A stretch of DNA of 64,000 bases. Origin: Flaccisagitta enflata (taxonomy: Eukaryota > Chaetognatha > Sagittoidea > Aphragmophora). Of this stretch, positions 45,153-54,639 are shown piece after piece (the stretch's first letter is position 1; each line of letters opens with the position of its first letter). Below the pieces are notes generated by a model. That model worked only from the letters and a program-made list of their open reading frames with translations. It made no database searches and had not been told where the DNA came from. The stretch covers positions 43,648,001 to 43,712,000 of the forward strand of contig OZ231126.1 in assembly GCA_965153355.1 (NCBI GenBank), given 5' to 3'. The translations under genes were made by a program, and so were the position numbers.

Positions 45153-45743
45153 CTATCTAGGCGGAAAAAATCTTTTGTCCTGTAACACAAACGTATTTAT
45201 TGACGAAAAAATGAATACTAGTCAATTACAAATCCATCAATAATTTGTGTGAGCTCCCTTTGACAAAATCAGAGCAGCCATTTGTTTCAGAAGCGATTTG
45301 TAGAGCTGTTTGAGTTACTCAGGAGTAAAGGCTCTCCAGATCTATCTCGTGATGTTTTTTGTCTATTCTTTCGCTACAATTAGACTCACTGCATTCAAAA
45401 GAATCATCAAATCATAGAAAAATTGGTGACCTTAATGAAGCCCTTCAAATTTGCAAGCAGGTAACGCAAATTGCATCTGTCTAGCTCAAGGTGTTTAGAA
45501 GTAATCAAAAAAAGAGTGAAATGATATTATCAGAAGATTGTGTAGAAATGGCGAAAGTGAAACTGAAGTATTTCAATAAAAGTTAAATAAATTTTGAACG
45601 CATAGAGCTAGAGGGATGCTGTTTGCGTCAATCTCTTGCAAATTTGAAGGGCTTTAATTCTCTCACCATTTTTTTGATGATTGGTTGATTCTAACCTAAG
45701 ATATGCATGTAAATGTACCGAAAGATTTTTTTCGCCTAGATAG
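45153..45743 (-). mobile_element. Decayed Tc1/mariner-like element, 591 bp
   Basis: Inverted ends CTATCTAGGCGGAAAAAATC (45153) and its near reverse complement ending CGCCTAGATAG (45743) are each flanked by TA. On the minus strand (about 45375-45245) a frame reads IWRAFTPE, stop, LKQLYKSLLKQMAALILSKG then AHTNY and stop, resembling the C-terminus of Tc1-type transposases (KGxxTxY). An inner pair of about 95-bp inverted arms (45390-45487, 45600-45695, core CTTCAAATTTGCAAG) shows the element is internally rearranged. Confidence 0.65.
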
Positions 45744-45759
45744 TAGTTGTATGACTGGA

Positions 45760-47590
45760 CTGACCCAAGGTTACAACCGTCTACTTTCAAACTAATAAGA
45801 AACTCTTCCTCCTGAAGTGGCCATTGGAAGTCCAGATCAGGATCAGCTGAAGTGGCTGCTGCAGATTTTTTTTTTGTTTGAGACTGTACTGTGGGTGAAT
45901 CAAGTATATTAGTTGCTTTATAAACATCATCAACTGTAATGAATTCTTGATTGCATTGATCAACATGTGTAAAGAAGAGCGCCGCTGTGGAAGCCTAAAA
46001 AGGGGCATTACCCTGCACATTTCAATTATTTTGAAAAAAGTTAATCATTTGAATTTTTTTTCTAAAGCTTAAGCGGAAAGGCAAAAACAATTTCTAATGA
46101 AGGGAACCACAAGACAACAACTCCCTTCCTCGACATTTCATCAGTTTTCAATGTTTAAGCATGTAGTTTCCTTATAATTTAGCATAAGAGACTGTTATGA
46201 TGTTAAAATCAAATAAGAAAAAAGCGACGGCATCTGAATTCCAGTATGCAGAATGTAATGCCAGAAGATTTTCATACATTTGTTTGAAACTGATATTACA
46301 TTGCTTGAAGTAAACAAAGTCACTAGGCAACTCAGAAAAAGTAATTTTTTTCAACTTGATTTTTCTGCACAAAATAGACAGTTAATTCTGCTCCTTCAAC
46401 ATCTTGATTCAATAGTAGCATTTGTGAAATTCATTTTGAGATATCAATGGAGCATCACATTTAGGTTTCTTGCCATTATATCGGCACGAAGCCATCACTC
46501 TGTTTTTTGACAGCTCTCTGGCTAGCTTATCTGCCTCTGGATCAGTGAGAGCAAGTTTAGACTTCATCAAATCCTTTTGGGCCCTGGACCAATCTGTATT
46601 AATTTCTGAAACTTCCTTTTGCTTGGCTTTCAATTTTTAGTCGCGTGAACGCGACTCTAGAAGCCGCTATGTCGGTCGGTCGGTCTGTCGGTAACTTTTT
46701 TGAAATATAGGCTTTATAGTCGTTTTAAAGAATATTGAAGGTTATTAACGGTAATTATAGGTAATTTTTGATAATTATAGGTGATTTTGGGTAATTTTAG
46801 GTAATCATAGGTAAATATAGGTATTTTAATAATCTTTATCATATAAGTCAGAAAAGTTGTCTCGGACTATAAATTGAGGTAATTGTAGGAAATATAGGAT
46901 ATAATGGGTAATTATAGGTGATTATAGATAATTTATGATAATTTATGATAATTTTAGGTAATTATAGGTATTTACAGGTAGTTATAGGTAAATGTGGGTA
47001 ATTATAGGAAGATAAAAGTACTTAGTTATCTTCATTATCTTTATTACCTTAATTACCTTAATTACCTTTATTACCCTTATTACCACGCGACTAAGGTTTG
47101 TTGACCTTGTTTGTCTTGGAGCATGCATTCAGCTACCTCTGCAAATGCTTTGTCTATCAATTTGAGTACCAATCTGTCACTTATGCCTAAAATGCTACAT
47201 CTCTGATAGCTTTAAGCTGTTATGAGAAGTGTCCAAAGTAGTTCTCTCCTGCTTTGCTGTCCATTGGAATCTTATTAAAGTTTATCCTCTGTGAATATTT
47301 CTGAAAGTGGCTTCAACTGTATCTTTCCATAAGTGCCTGTTGCTTTTTTCTCACAGTATTCCTTACACTCAAGATATGCTAAAAAGCTGTCTAGCTGGTC
47401 AATTGCCTTGCCTTGCCAATTCTTCCCTCCTTCATCAGCATAGCATCATTTTTACGTCCTCTTTGCTCTTTAAATGCACTGAATTCTTCAGCTCTGTTCC
47501 ATGAATTTGAAGAATTCTCCATTGCAACAAACTTCATAGCCAGGTCCTTTTGGCACCTAAGTTGTCTTTTACCTTGCTTTTGTCAGAAAT
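45760..47590 (-). pseudogene. Broken, unrecognised minus-strand coding sequence
   Basis: Coding-like minus-strand segments occur in series: AMKFVAMENSSNSWNRAEEF and, after a frame change, LDSFLAYLECKEYCEKKATG (47.58-47.32 kb); ISDRLVLKLIDKAFAEVAEC (47.2-47.1); KAKQKEVSEINTDWSRAQKD and ADKLARELSKNRVMASCRYN (46.63-46.41); FITVDDVYKATNILDSPTVQ and DFQWPLQEEEFLISLKVDG (45.96-45.77). They are interrupted by frameshifts, stops and a hairpin/GTCC-family insertion (46637-47113). No family is recognised. It could be a dead host gene or part of an unknown transposon. Confidence 0.4.
46637..47113 (+). mobile_element. Hairpin/GTCC-family repeat with internal 10-bp minisatellite
   Basis: Hairpin AGTCGCGTG-AA-CGCGACT (from 46639), then CTAGAAGCCGCTATGTCGGT and GGTCGG units. 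About 350 bp of a (GGTAATTATA)n-type minisatellite follows. Right arm CACGCGACT (47084-47092) precedes AAGGTTTGTTGACCTTGTTT. The minisatellite occupies the place of the normal interior. Confidence 0.75.
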
Positions 47591-47639
47591 GATAAGTAAG
47601 GCTAATTTGGCCTTCCAAATTTTCAAAGAAAGAAGATAG

Positions 47640-47675
47640 GTAAAATAAGAGAGGTAAACAAAGAGAGAGGGGTAA

Positions 47676-47712
<37 letters not shown>

Positions 47713-47775
47713 AAAAGAGAGAGAGAGAAAAGAAAGGAAAGAAAAGAAGGAGAGTGAGGGAGGAGAGGGGGTAAC
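47640..47775. repeat. Purine-rich (GA)n/(GAAA)n tract
   Basis: AGAGAGAG with AAAG and GGAG interruptions. No gene. Confidence 0.8.
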
Positions 47776-47844
47776 TGAAAAATAACTACTGAGCTAGTTT
47801 AAATTAACAAAATGGAGTTAATTCGGAAAGAAATGATTAAGATA

Positions 47845-48019
47845 CAGTTGAGCTTCACTAGAGCGCATGCCAGGGGACTGAGCAAAATTATGTCTTATAG
47901 TGAAGCTGGCTTATTACCACTATAGACACCATTAAAAAAATCTCTCATGAAACCACAGGTTATATGCCTTGTTGGCGGGCATGCCTTATTAGCGGGTGCA
48001 CTTTAGCGGTGCTCCACTG
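47845..48019. mobile_element. pogo/Tigger-like MITE, 175 bp
   Basis: Ends CAGTTGAGCTTCACTAGAGC (47845) and GCTAAAGTGCACC-type inverted complement ending GCGGTGCTCCACTG (48019), flanked by TA. GGCATGCC-like words pair internally. Non-coding. Confidence 0.65.
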
Positions 48020-48465
48020 TATATCTAAAGCACATGCTAAATTCATGTTTTTGAGAAATATTGATCCTACCTGGTTAGTGCTTTACTCTTTTTATGAAGT
48101 TGAATTTTGAATGAACAAATAAGCTTTAAAATCTGACTAAGTGCGAAAAATCGTCTAAGAATTAGTCGCCATGTGGTTTTTGAGCCCATCCACGGGGTTT
48201 TTTTTTACCGATTGAGTTCTGATTGGTGATTTGCCACTAAGTAGGGTCCCACTCATAGGTTTATCGAGTATCTGAGGCCGTTTTTTGAAGTTTGCTCATT
48301 TTTGGGAAATCTCGTACTCCCTTACCAATAGTGTATATAGACCACTACCCAACTATAGATCATCCTTTCTGACAGAGTAAAGCTTTTCAATAAAATAATT
48401 CCACGTATCCGCATTTAACACTTGTAAACAAACACACCTGGTAATCTGTAATAGAAAAATGTGAG

Positions 48466-48662
48466 GTTAATACCCGAGCAATACCCGAGCATACCCGAGC
48501 AATACCTAAGCAATATCCGAGCAATACCCAAACATACCCGAGCATACCCGAGCGATACCAAAGCAATACCAAAGTAATACCCGGGCATACCCAAAGAAAC
48601 CCAAGCAATACCCGAGCAATACCTAAGCAATACCCGAGCATACCCGAGTATACCCCGGGTTT
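48466..48662. repeat. 10/11-bp minisatellite (ATACCCGAGCA)
   Basis: About 19 units of AATACCCGAGC with variants ATACCTAAGC and ATACCAAAGC. 48020-48465 beside it is AT-rich and without a supportable gene. Confidence 0.85.
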
Positions 48663-48856
48663 TAATCTCACCTCAGATTACGTGGTAAAACACCCTCTTA
48701 AACATTCTGATAGAAACTGAGAGTAGACCAAAACTTTTTTTTCTGTAAAAAGAAGATAACGGCAACGAAAAAAATTAAACGCAAATTTAGAAATCTTTGA
48801 TCGTTTAACTGGAGGTGAGTAACTTTTATCGTTTTTCCGATTTCCCTCTCATTTTT

Positions 48857-49619
48857 TTAGTCGCGTGCACGCGACTCTATAACCCGCTCCGTCGGTCCGT
48901 CGGTCGGTCGGTCGGTAACACTTAGCTTTTTTGTGTCTTTTTGGGTCGTCTGGAGTTATTTTGAGTCATTTTTTTGTTATTTTTGGCAATTATTGGTTGC
49001 TTTTAGTTATTTTTGGTCATTTATGGTCATTTTGGTCATTTTGGTCATTTTGGTCATTTTGGTCATTTTGGTCATTTTGGTCATTTTTGATAAATTTTGA
49101 TCATTTTTGATCATTTTTTGTTATTTTTTTGTCATTTTTGGTCATTTTTGGTCATTTTTGATCATTTTTGGCCATTTCTAGTCATTTAGGTCATTTTGGT
49201 CATTTTGGTCATTTTGGTCATTCTGGCCATTTTTGATCATTTTTGATCATTTTTTGTCATTTTGGTCATTTTTGGTCACTTTTGGTCATTTTTGGTCATT
49301 TTTGGCCATTTTTGGTCATTTTGGTCGTTTTTGGTCATTTTTGATCATTTTGGTCATTTTTGATCATTTTTGATCATTTTTTGTCATTGTTGGTCATTTT
49401 GGTCATTTTGGTCATTTTTGGTCATTTTGGTCATTTTTGGTCATTTTTGGTCATTTTTGATCATTTTTGATCATTTTTGATCATTTTTGGTCATTGTTGG
49501 TCATTTTTGATCATTTTTGGTCATTTTTGGTCATTTTTGGTCATTTTTGGTCATTTTTGGTCATTTTGGTCATTTTGGTCATTTTTGATCATTTTTGGTC
49601 ATTTTTGGTCATTGTTGGT
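48857..49619 (+). mobile_element. Hairpin/GTCC-family left end carrying a TGGTCATTTT minisatellite
   Basis: Perfect hairpin AGTCGCGTG-CACGCGACT (48859-48876), CTATAACCCGCTCCGTCGGT and GGTCGG units lead within 100 bp into about 600 bp of (TGGTCATTTT/TTGGTCATTTT)n. The array resumes at 63507 after the nested insertions, so the right end of this copy lies at or beyond the window edge. Confidence 0.7.
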
Positions 49620-50191
49620 CACTGTGCTTTTAAAACAATTCTGAGTGAAAAGTCATATAACTGTGGGTTTTTCTGCACATTTGAGCAGTATTGCGGTGTA
49701 AGAGCATGTAACTAGCAAAATCAAAATCATTCCCTGAGCGCTTTTTGAGTAACCCTCAAAATCAGAAAAAATAGACCCAATTTCAATGTAGATTCTTCTG
49801 AGATGTGTTGACTAAATTTTTGATTCTTTAAAGTTAATCTTTGCAAAATTCCCTTTCATTTGATAGGTCGCACTCTATACTTTTGCAAAGTATTCAAATT
49901 TTCATTTTTTTAGTCACCGTTACAAAAAAGTAACGGTGGCTCAAAATATGAAAACCTAATTTCTATATAAAACCATAAAGTGTGACCTATCAAATGAAAG
50001 GAAATTTTGTATAGATTAACAATATGGAATCAAAAAATGAGCCAATACAGCTCATTAAAATCTGTATTAAAAATAGGTTTAATTGTTTTCTATTTTGAAG
50101 ATTACTCAAAAAGCGCTCGGGGAATGATTTTATTTTTGCTAGTTACATGCTCTTACATCCCAATACTGCTCAAAAATGCAGAAAAACCCAC
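49620..50191. mobile_element. Foldback element, left arm, loop and most of the right arm
   Basis: CACTGTGCTTTTAAAAC at 49620 starts a long palindrome centred on CACCGTTAC-AAAAAA-GTAACGGTG near 49925. Arms include GTCATATAACTGTGGGTTTT, AGAGCATGTAACTAGC and CAAAAAGCGCTC-type matches. The right arm breaks at 50191 and resumes beyond the LTR element at 63459-63506, ending GCACAGTG. Non-coding, about 620 bp when the insertion is ignored. Confidence 0.8.
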
Positions 50192-51104
50192 TATAAGTTA
50201 CGCCCACGAGTTTCAACTGGCACTGTCTATGAGCGTCTATCTGACTGACGACTTGTGGTGAAAGAAAGTTGGCCGATTGGAAAATAGGAAGGCGATTGTC
50301 TCGTTTATTCCATGAAAATTTCAACAACTGAAGAGAGGGGAAAAAATGAAAGGGAAAGTGGGCGTTAATGGTGATCAGCAAACGCAAAAGATAACATGAA
50401 ATCGAGACAGGACACAATAAAGGACAGAAACAGCACATGACAACATGTTCATCTTCTTCAGAGCCCATGCCACCTGATAATACCTGCCCCTGCCCCGGCC
50501 TATCCCATTAAATTCATCCATATCATCCCCATAGTAAGCTGATCGGGCAAGCGATAAAAACCATACTAAAATCCGGCGATAAAAATGCAAAAAGGCAAAA
50601 GACAAGAATAACAGACCGGAAGACAAGATAAAAACAACGTTAATAAAAGCAAAGACGCGTCTATAAACTTACTTTTAGGCCCACTTTCGTTGGTTTCAAC
50701 CCACAGTCTGTCGAAGTCAAACTAACGTTAATTGTCCGTTCATAAGTTTATCTGCAATAAAAAGATGAGAGATTATTGAAATTAGTGAATTCCAAGGGCA
50801 CATTCAATCAATCACGAAAAGTCAATCAATCACTTTAGGAAGCAATGCCGCAAATAAATAAAAACAATCAATCCAAAATTGGATGACACGAAGACGAGTT
50901 ACGTATGTTTGTCTACGTAATAAAAACAAATGGCACAAAATACAAGGCGCAACCATATGGTTACCCATCTAGCGTTCAATATAAGAAATGGCGAGAAACA
51001 AAAGACGCCGGCATTGAATAATAGGAAAAGAAGAAAAGCCAAAAGCACGCAAAAGAAACAAAGGCACTCATACTTAATAGACGGACGGACATACATTTCT
51101 AACA
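50192..51104 (-). repeat. 3' LTR of the BEL/Pao element
   Basis: 913 bp. In element sense it starts TGTTAGAAATGT and ends CGTAACTTATA. About 99% identical to the 5' LTR, with differences clustered in short homopolymers. Confidence 0.92.
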
Positions 51105-51119
51105 TTCTGCCCCATTTTT
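51105..51119 (-). other. Candidate polypurine tract
   Basis: In element sense AAAAATGGGGCAGAA lies immediately upstream of the 3' LTR start TGTTAG, the expected place for plus-strand priming. One pyrimidine and one C interrupt the purines. Confidence 0.55.
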
Positions 51120-52144
51120 GGAATTTCACGAATTTCAAAAATCCGACATCTAGTTTCCAGTCGGGGAAACCCTACTAAAAAACCGATACTACCTTCCTTA
51201 AAAAAATTTACATAGACACAGCCCCCGCCCCTCCCCCCCCGTCCACCGCCTCTTACATCCCCACCCTAACTATCAACAGATCGACGGCTGCACGAATGAT
51301 GACTCCCGTCCGGAAAGGATCCACCACCAGCAAATTTTCAACGATCACGATGGCGCGGATGGAAACGAGGCGGCGACGAGGAGGTTGAGGCACCGTTCTG
51401 TAAAAGTTAAGGGAAAAGGGGGGAAAGGGGAACGGGTTTTGGAGCACTCTGCCTGGGATTTGACTTGAGAGGAAATAATGAGTAGGGCATACTACATTAA
51501 ACATGTCATACGAAAGTATTCGTAATAATGACTAAAAAGACCATGTCTAAAACAAACACAACAAAAATGTACATGTTCCAAGGAACCAAACAAAACAAGA
51601 CAAAATTAAATAAATTACTAACTATGCATAAAAGCGAATCTGTAAAACAAGAGAAAATTAGTAAGCATCATGGAACGACCACATCACCTGCGCCTTCTCC
51701 ATTACAGAGACGAGCGGGTCATTCCGGGGCTCCAACATCTCGTCAAGCCGTGGGCGAAAGGCGATGAATGATGTCGTCAACGGCGACCGCATCGAAAGGC
51801 GCAGGTGGTGCAGCCGTCTGAGAATGAATCCTCCCCGAGGGGAAGAGAAAGAAAAAGAAAGAATAGGGGCAGATTGATTAGTAAAGTTCTTATCGTACAC
51901 AGATTCAAATTTACCACAAAAACTCAACCTCAACCCTTCCCAAACCATGACACTACGCGGGCGCGCCAGGCCCCGGGGCGGACGTCATTCCCACGCCCGG
52001 GTTGCGCCCACATGGCCGCCTGTCCATCGATGGGATGAGGATGTGATGTGGAAGACGATCCTCAGCGAATGGTGGCGCTCTCCACGCCATGTTGCAAATT
52101 GGTAGTTAAATTGAACAGCAACTGGGCGTGGCACCAATCAGTAT
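51120..52144 (-). other. Non-coding tail of the retrotransposon interior
   Basis: Roughly 1 kb between the last open frame and the 3' LTR. C-rich patch CCCCCGCCCCTCCCCCCCC near 51223-51241. No domain recognised in the short frames. Confidence 0.5.
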
Positions 52145-52747
52145 TTAACTGGCGGTCTGATTTTTCCAAGGCCTGGTTCGATTTTTCTTATTTCCAGGCT
52201 TGGGAGCGTCTTTTTGCGACAGGATCTGCTGACCGACTTTTTCTGCAGGAGAAGACGCTGGAGGTGGAGATGCTGCATCGCAATTCGGCGCCAGTCGAAA
52301 TTTAGGACGCACAGCGGACGCTGTTGTGAAGTCGACGGCCATAGCCGCCTTCGCGCGTTCCACAGCTTCCTCTTTCTTCTTAGCCTTCATCGCACAGGCC
52401 TGCTTCTCCTTTTCAAGCTGCTTCTCCAGTTCCACGACTCGCTTATTGCCTTTAACCACCTCATTGTCCGCAGCCATTGCTGCTTGACGAGCATCGTCTC
52501 TCTCCTTTTGGATGTTGCGACGAATCCTCTCGTCTAAGACTTGACGAGCCGCTTCAACTCGTTGACGCGGATTGAGCGACGCGAAGAAGTCTTTTGGAAG
52601 CCTTGATGCTAAATTCTTCACCACACCCAATGGAGCATTTGAGGTCAGTGAAGAGGCTTCTCGTAGCAATGACTCGGCGATGTGGTGTCCATGCGCAGGG
52701 TCAAAGGCTGGATCCGACGGGGGAGGCGGGTTTTGCACTTGCTGCAA
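52145..52747 (-). CDS. Accessory ORF of the retrotransposon, coiled-coil, unrecognised
   Basis: 200-aa frame between integrase and 3' LTR. It opens with a Pro-rich stretch, then KNLASRLPKDFFASLNPRQR and a charged helix (DNEVVKGNKRVVELEKQLEK) typical of a coiled coil, and ends in a basic Lys/Pro/Arg-rich tail. No signal peptide or membrane segment, so it does not look like an envelope. An open frame on the same strand and in the same phase lies upstream (53323-52991), suggesting this is the 3' part of a longer, now interrupted, gene. Confidence 0.45.
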   Translation of the reverse strand: MQQVQNPPPPSDPAFDPAHGHHIAESLLREASSLTSNAPLGVVKNLASRLPKDFFASLNPRQRVEAARQVLDERIRRNIQKERDDARQAAMAADNEVVKGNKRVVELEKQLEKEKQACAMKAKKKEEAVERAKAAMAVDFTTASAVRPKFRLAPNCDAASPPPASSPAEKVGQQILSQKDAPKPGNKKNRTRPWKNQTAS

Positions 52748-53561
52748 ACCTTGGGCAGACTCCGTCTGCTGACGAGGCGCTACACCAGCTTTAACAGATG
52801 CTGAAGCACCGCCAACTAGTTCGCTTCCTACCGCTGCTTTTGACGGCTGCGAGTGAAAGGAAGACGCTCCGCCTGCTGACCAGAGACTTCAGGCTGAACA
52901 GCGGACGCCGAAGCACCATGCAAGCAGAACCTCCTTGGTTGCTGCTGTGCCTTTTTCCAGCTCTCTTGGTCTTCCCTTTGCTGCCGCTGCCTAGGCGCCT
53001 GATTCAGCTTCTGGGTTGTGCCAATTGCCGACGAACCCACTTGAAGCTTCTCCTTGGCCTTTGGGCGTTACTGCTGCAGGGGGCGCGCCTGGAGGCGCTT
53101 GAAGAGGGCCTTTGCTTTTGGAATCTGGCCCTTTTTGTTGACTCGGCACATTGCGCTTTTGTGGAGTCTTTCCCCGACGTGATCTCTTCGATTGTTGTGA
53201 GGGAGTGACGTCACGAGGACCCTGTTGCTGCTGATTTGGGGGATGAACCAATCCAGGGCGCTGACGGCATTTATGACTGTAGAGTGAATTGCCGCTGATA
53301 GTTATGGCTGCGTCGGAGCACAAATACCGCTGGTGGAGTTGCGGAAGCGCCTGACGGAAGTTGCTGCAGATGCTGCAGTTGCATCAGGAGGCTTCGGAGC
53401 CGCATTCTTCCTCTTCGTCGCTTGACCATGCGACGAACCTCCTTATCATGCTCCTCCTTCTTTTGTTACTTTGGATTTGCGCTCCAGAGTCTCCGAGCCA
53501 AGCTCTGTTTGATAGCCGATGAGCGCATGAGAGTTGTTTATTGCAGCACACTGAAAGTTTT

Positions 53562-54224
53562 TCAAACTCTTTGAAGAGGAGAGATACTCCGACACCGACT
53601 GATGATACGATACCACCAACGTGCCTGCATCCGTTGGTGCTTCTCTTCCGGCGCCGCAGTGTCCACTTCCGGGTCAATGTCTTTTTCCACCACCTCCCCA
53701 TTCACCAACACCTCCTCTTCTGTTTCCATCCCCTCCTCCTCCGCTCCTGCTCCATCATTGACCAGTCTCTCTCTCTCTTCGCCCTCGCTGCGTTGATTTG
53801 CAGCTGCAGACGCTTGATCACGAGACGCCAGGCGATCGAAATCACGGCAAAAATGGCGAGGCGATGGGGGCAAATCCTCCGGCGTTGATGACGCTGTCGC
53901 GGAAGTGATGGATAAACCCGTCGACGGCCGATTGATCGAGATCCGCCTCGAACCTCCATCTCTGATGACCACCAATGGAGGAAGCGACGCGGGATCAACG
54001 GCGTTGGATGGCTGCTGGCGTTTTTCCAACGCATCATCTTGCTGACGCTTTTTATTCGCTATTTGCTGCCATAACGGAACGGCGTCGCCATTGAAGGCTG
54101 CCAACGCTGGCAGCGCCTTCCCTCTGCCCTTCAACAACGACGTCGGATGCAGATCCTTTTCCGAGCGGAGCCGCGCTGAAGAGTCGGCGCGGAGATCCAT
54201 GATCCTCACAGATGACGTCGACAC
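53562..54224 (-). CDS. Accessory ORF of the retrotransposon, 5' part, unrecognised
   Basis: 220-aa frame starting MSTSSVRIMDLRADSSARLR just downstream of the integrase region. It is rich in Arg, Ser and Glu with an acidic segment (EGEERERLVNDGAGAEEEGM). Near 53600 it runs out while a second frame stays open (53701-53384), so a frameshift is likely. Together with 52145-52747 this gives about 2 kb of extra coding-like sequence not part of standard gag-pol. It could be a captured gene or an element-specific protein. Confidence 0.4.
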   Translation of the reverse strand: MSTSSVRIMDLRADSSARLRSEKDLHPTSLLKGRGKALPALAAFNGDAVPLWQQIANKKRQQDDALEKRQQPSNAVDPASLPPLVVIRDGGSRRISINRPSTGLSITSATASSTPEDLPPSPRHFCRDFDRLASRDQASAAANQRSEGEERERLVNDGAGAEEEGMETEEEVLVNGEVVEKDIDPEVDTAAPEEKHQRMQARWWYRIISRCRSISPLQRV

Positions 54225-54639
54225 GCTTGCTTCGCCTTCGAGACGCTGCTGACGGACATTCTGACTCGGACGAGCGACTTCAAGATGTAAACTGACTTCG
54301 TAGATGGAATGACGTCGTCAGCGGAAGCTTTGAAATGTTCGTAATCCAGAACTGATAATGGTAAGAACGGATTTTGGCACAATAATATGTACATATAGAC
54401 AGAGCGAATGAATCAGTGTTTTGATGTATGAGTGGAAATGGACAACATAATTTGACAAGAGGAAAGATGAAAGTATGGATAATCAGAACCAAATATGAAT
54501 TACCACAACACTTTGTAAATATAACAAGTCAGAGTTTCAATCACTCATATCTATAGTTACTAATGGACAGGCTTATGTGTTTTTTTTTCTTCCTCTAAAC
54601 TTAGCGTTTTTTATGTCCATTCCAGCCGCATTTGAAGCC

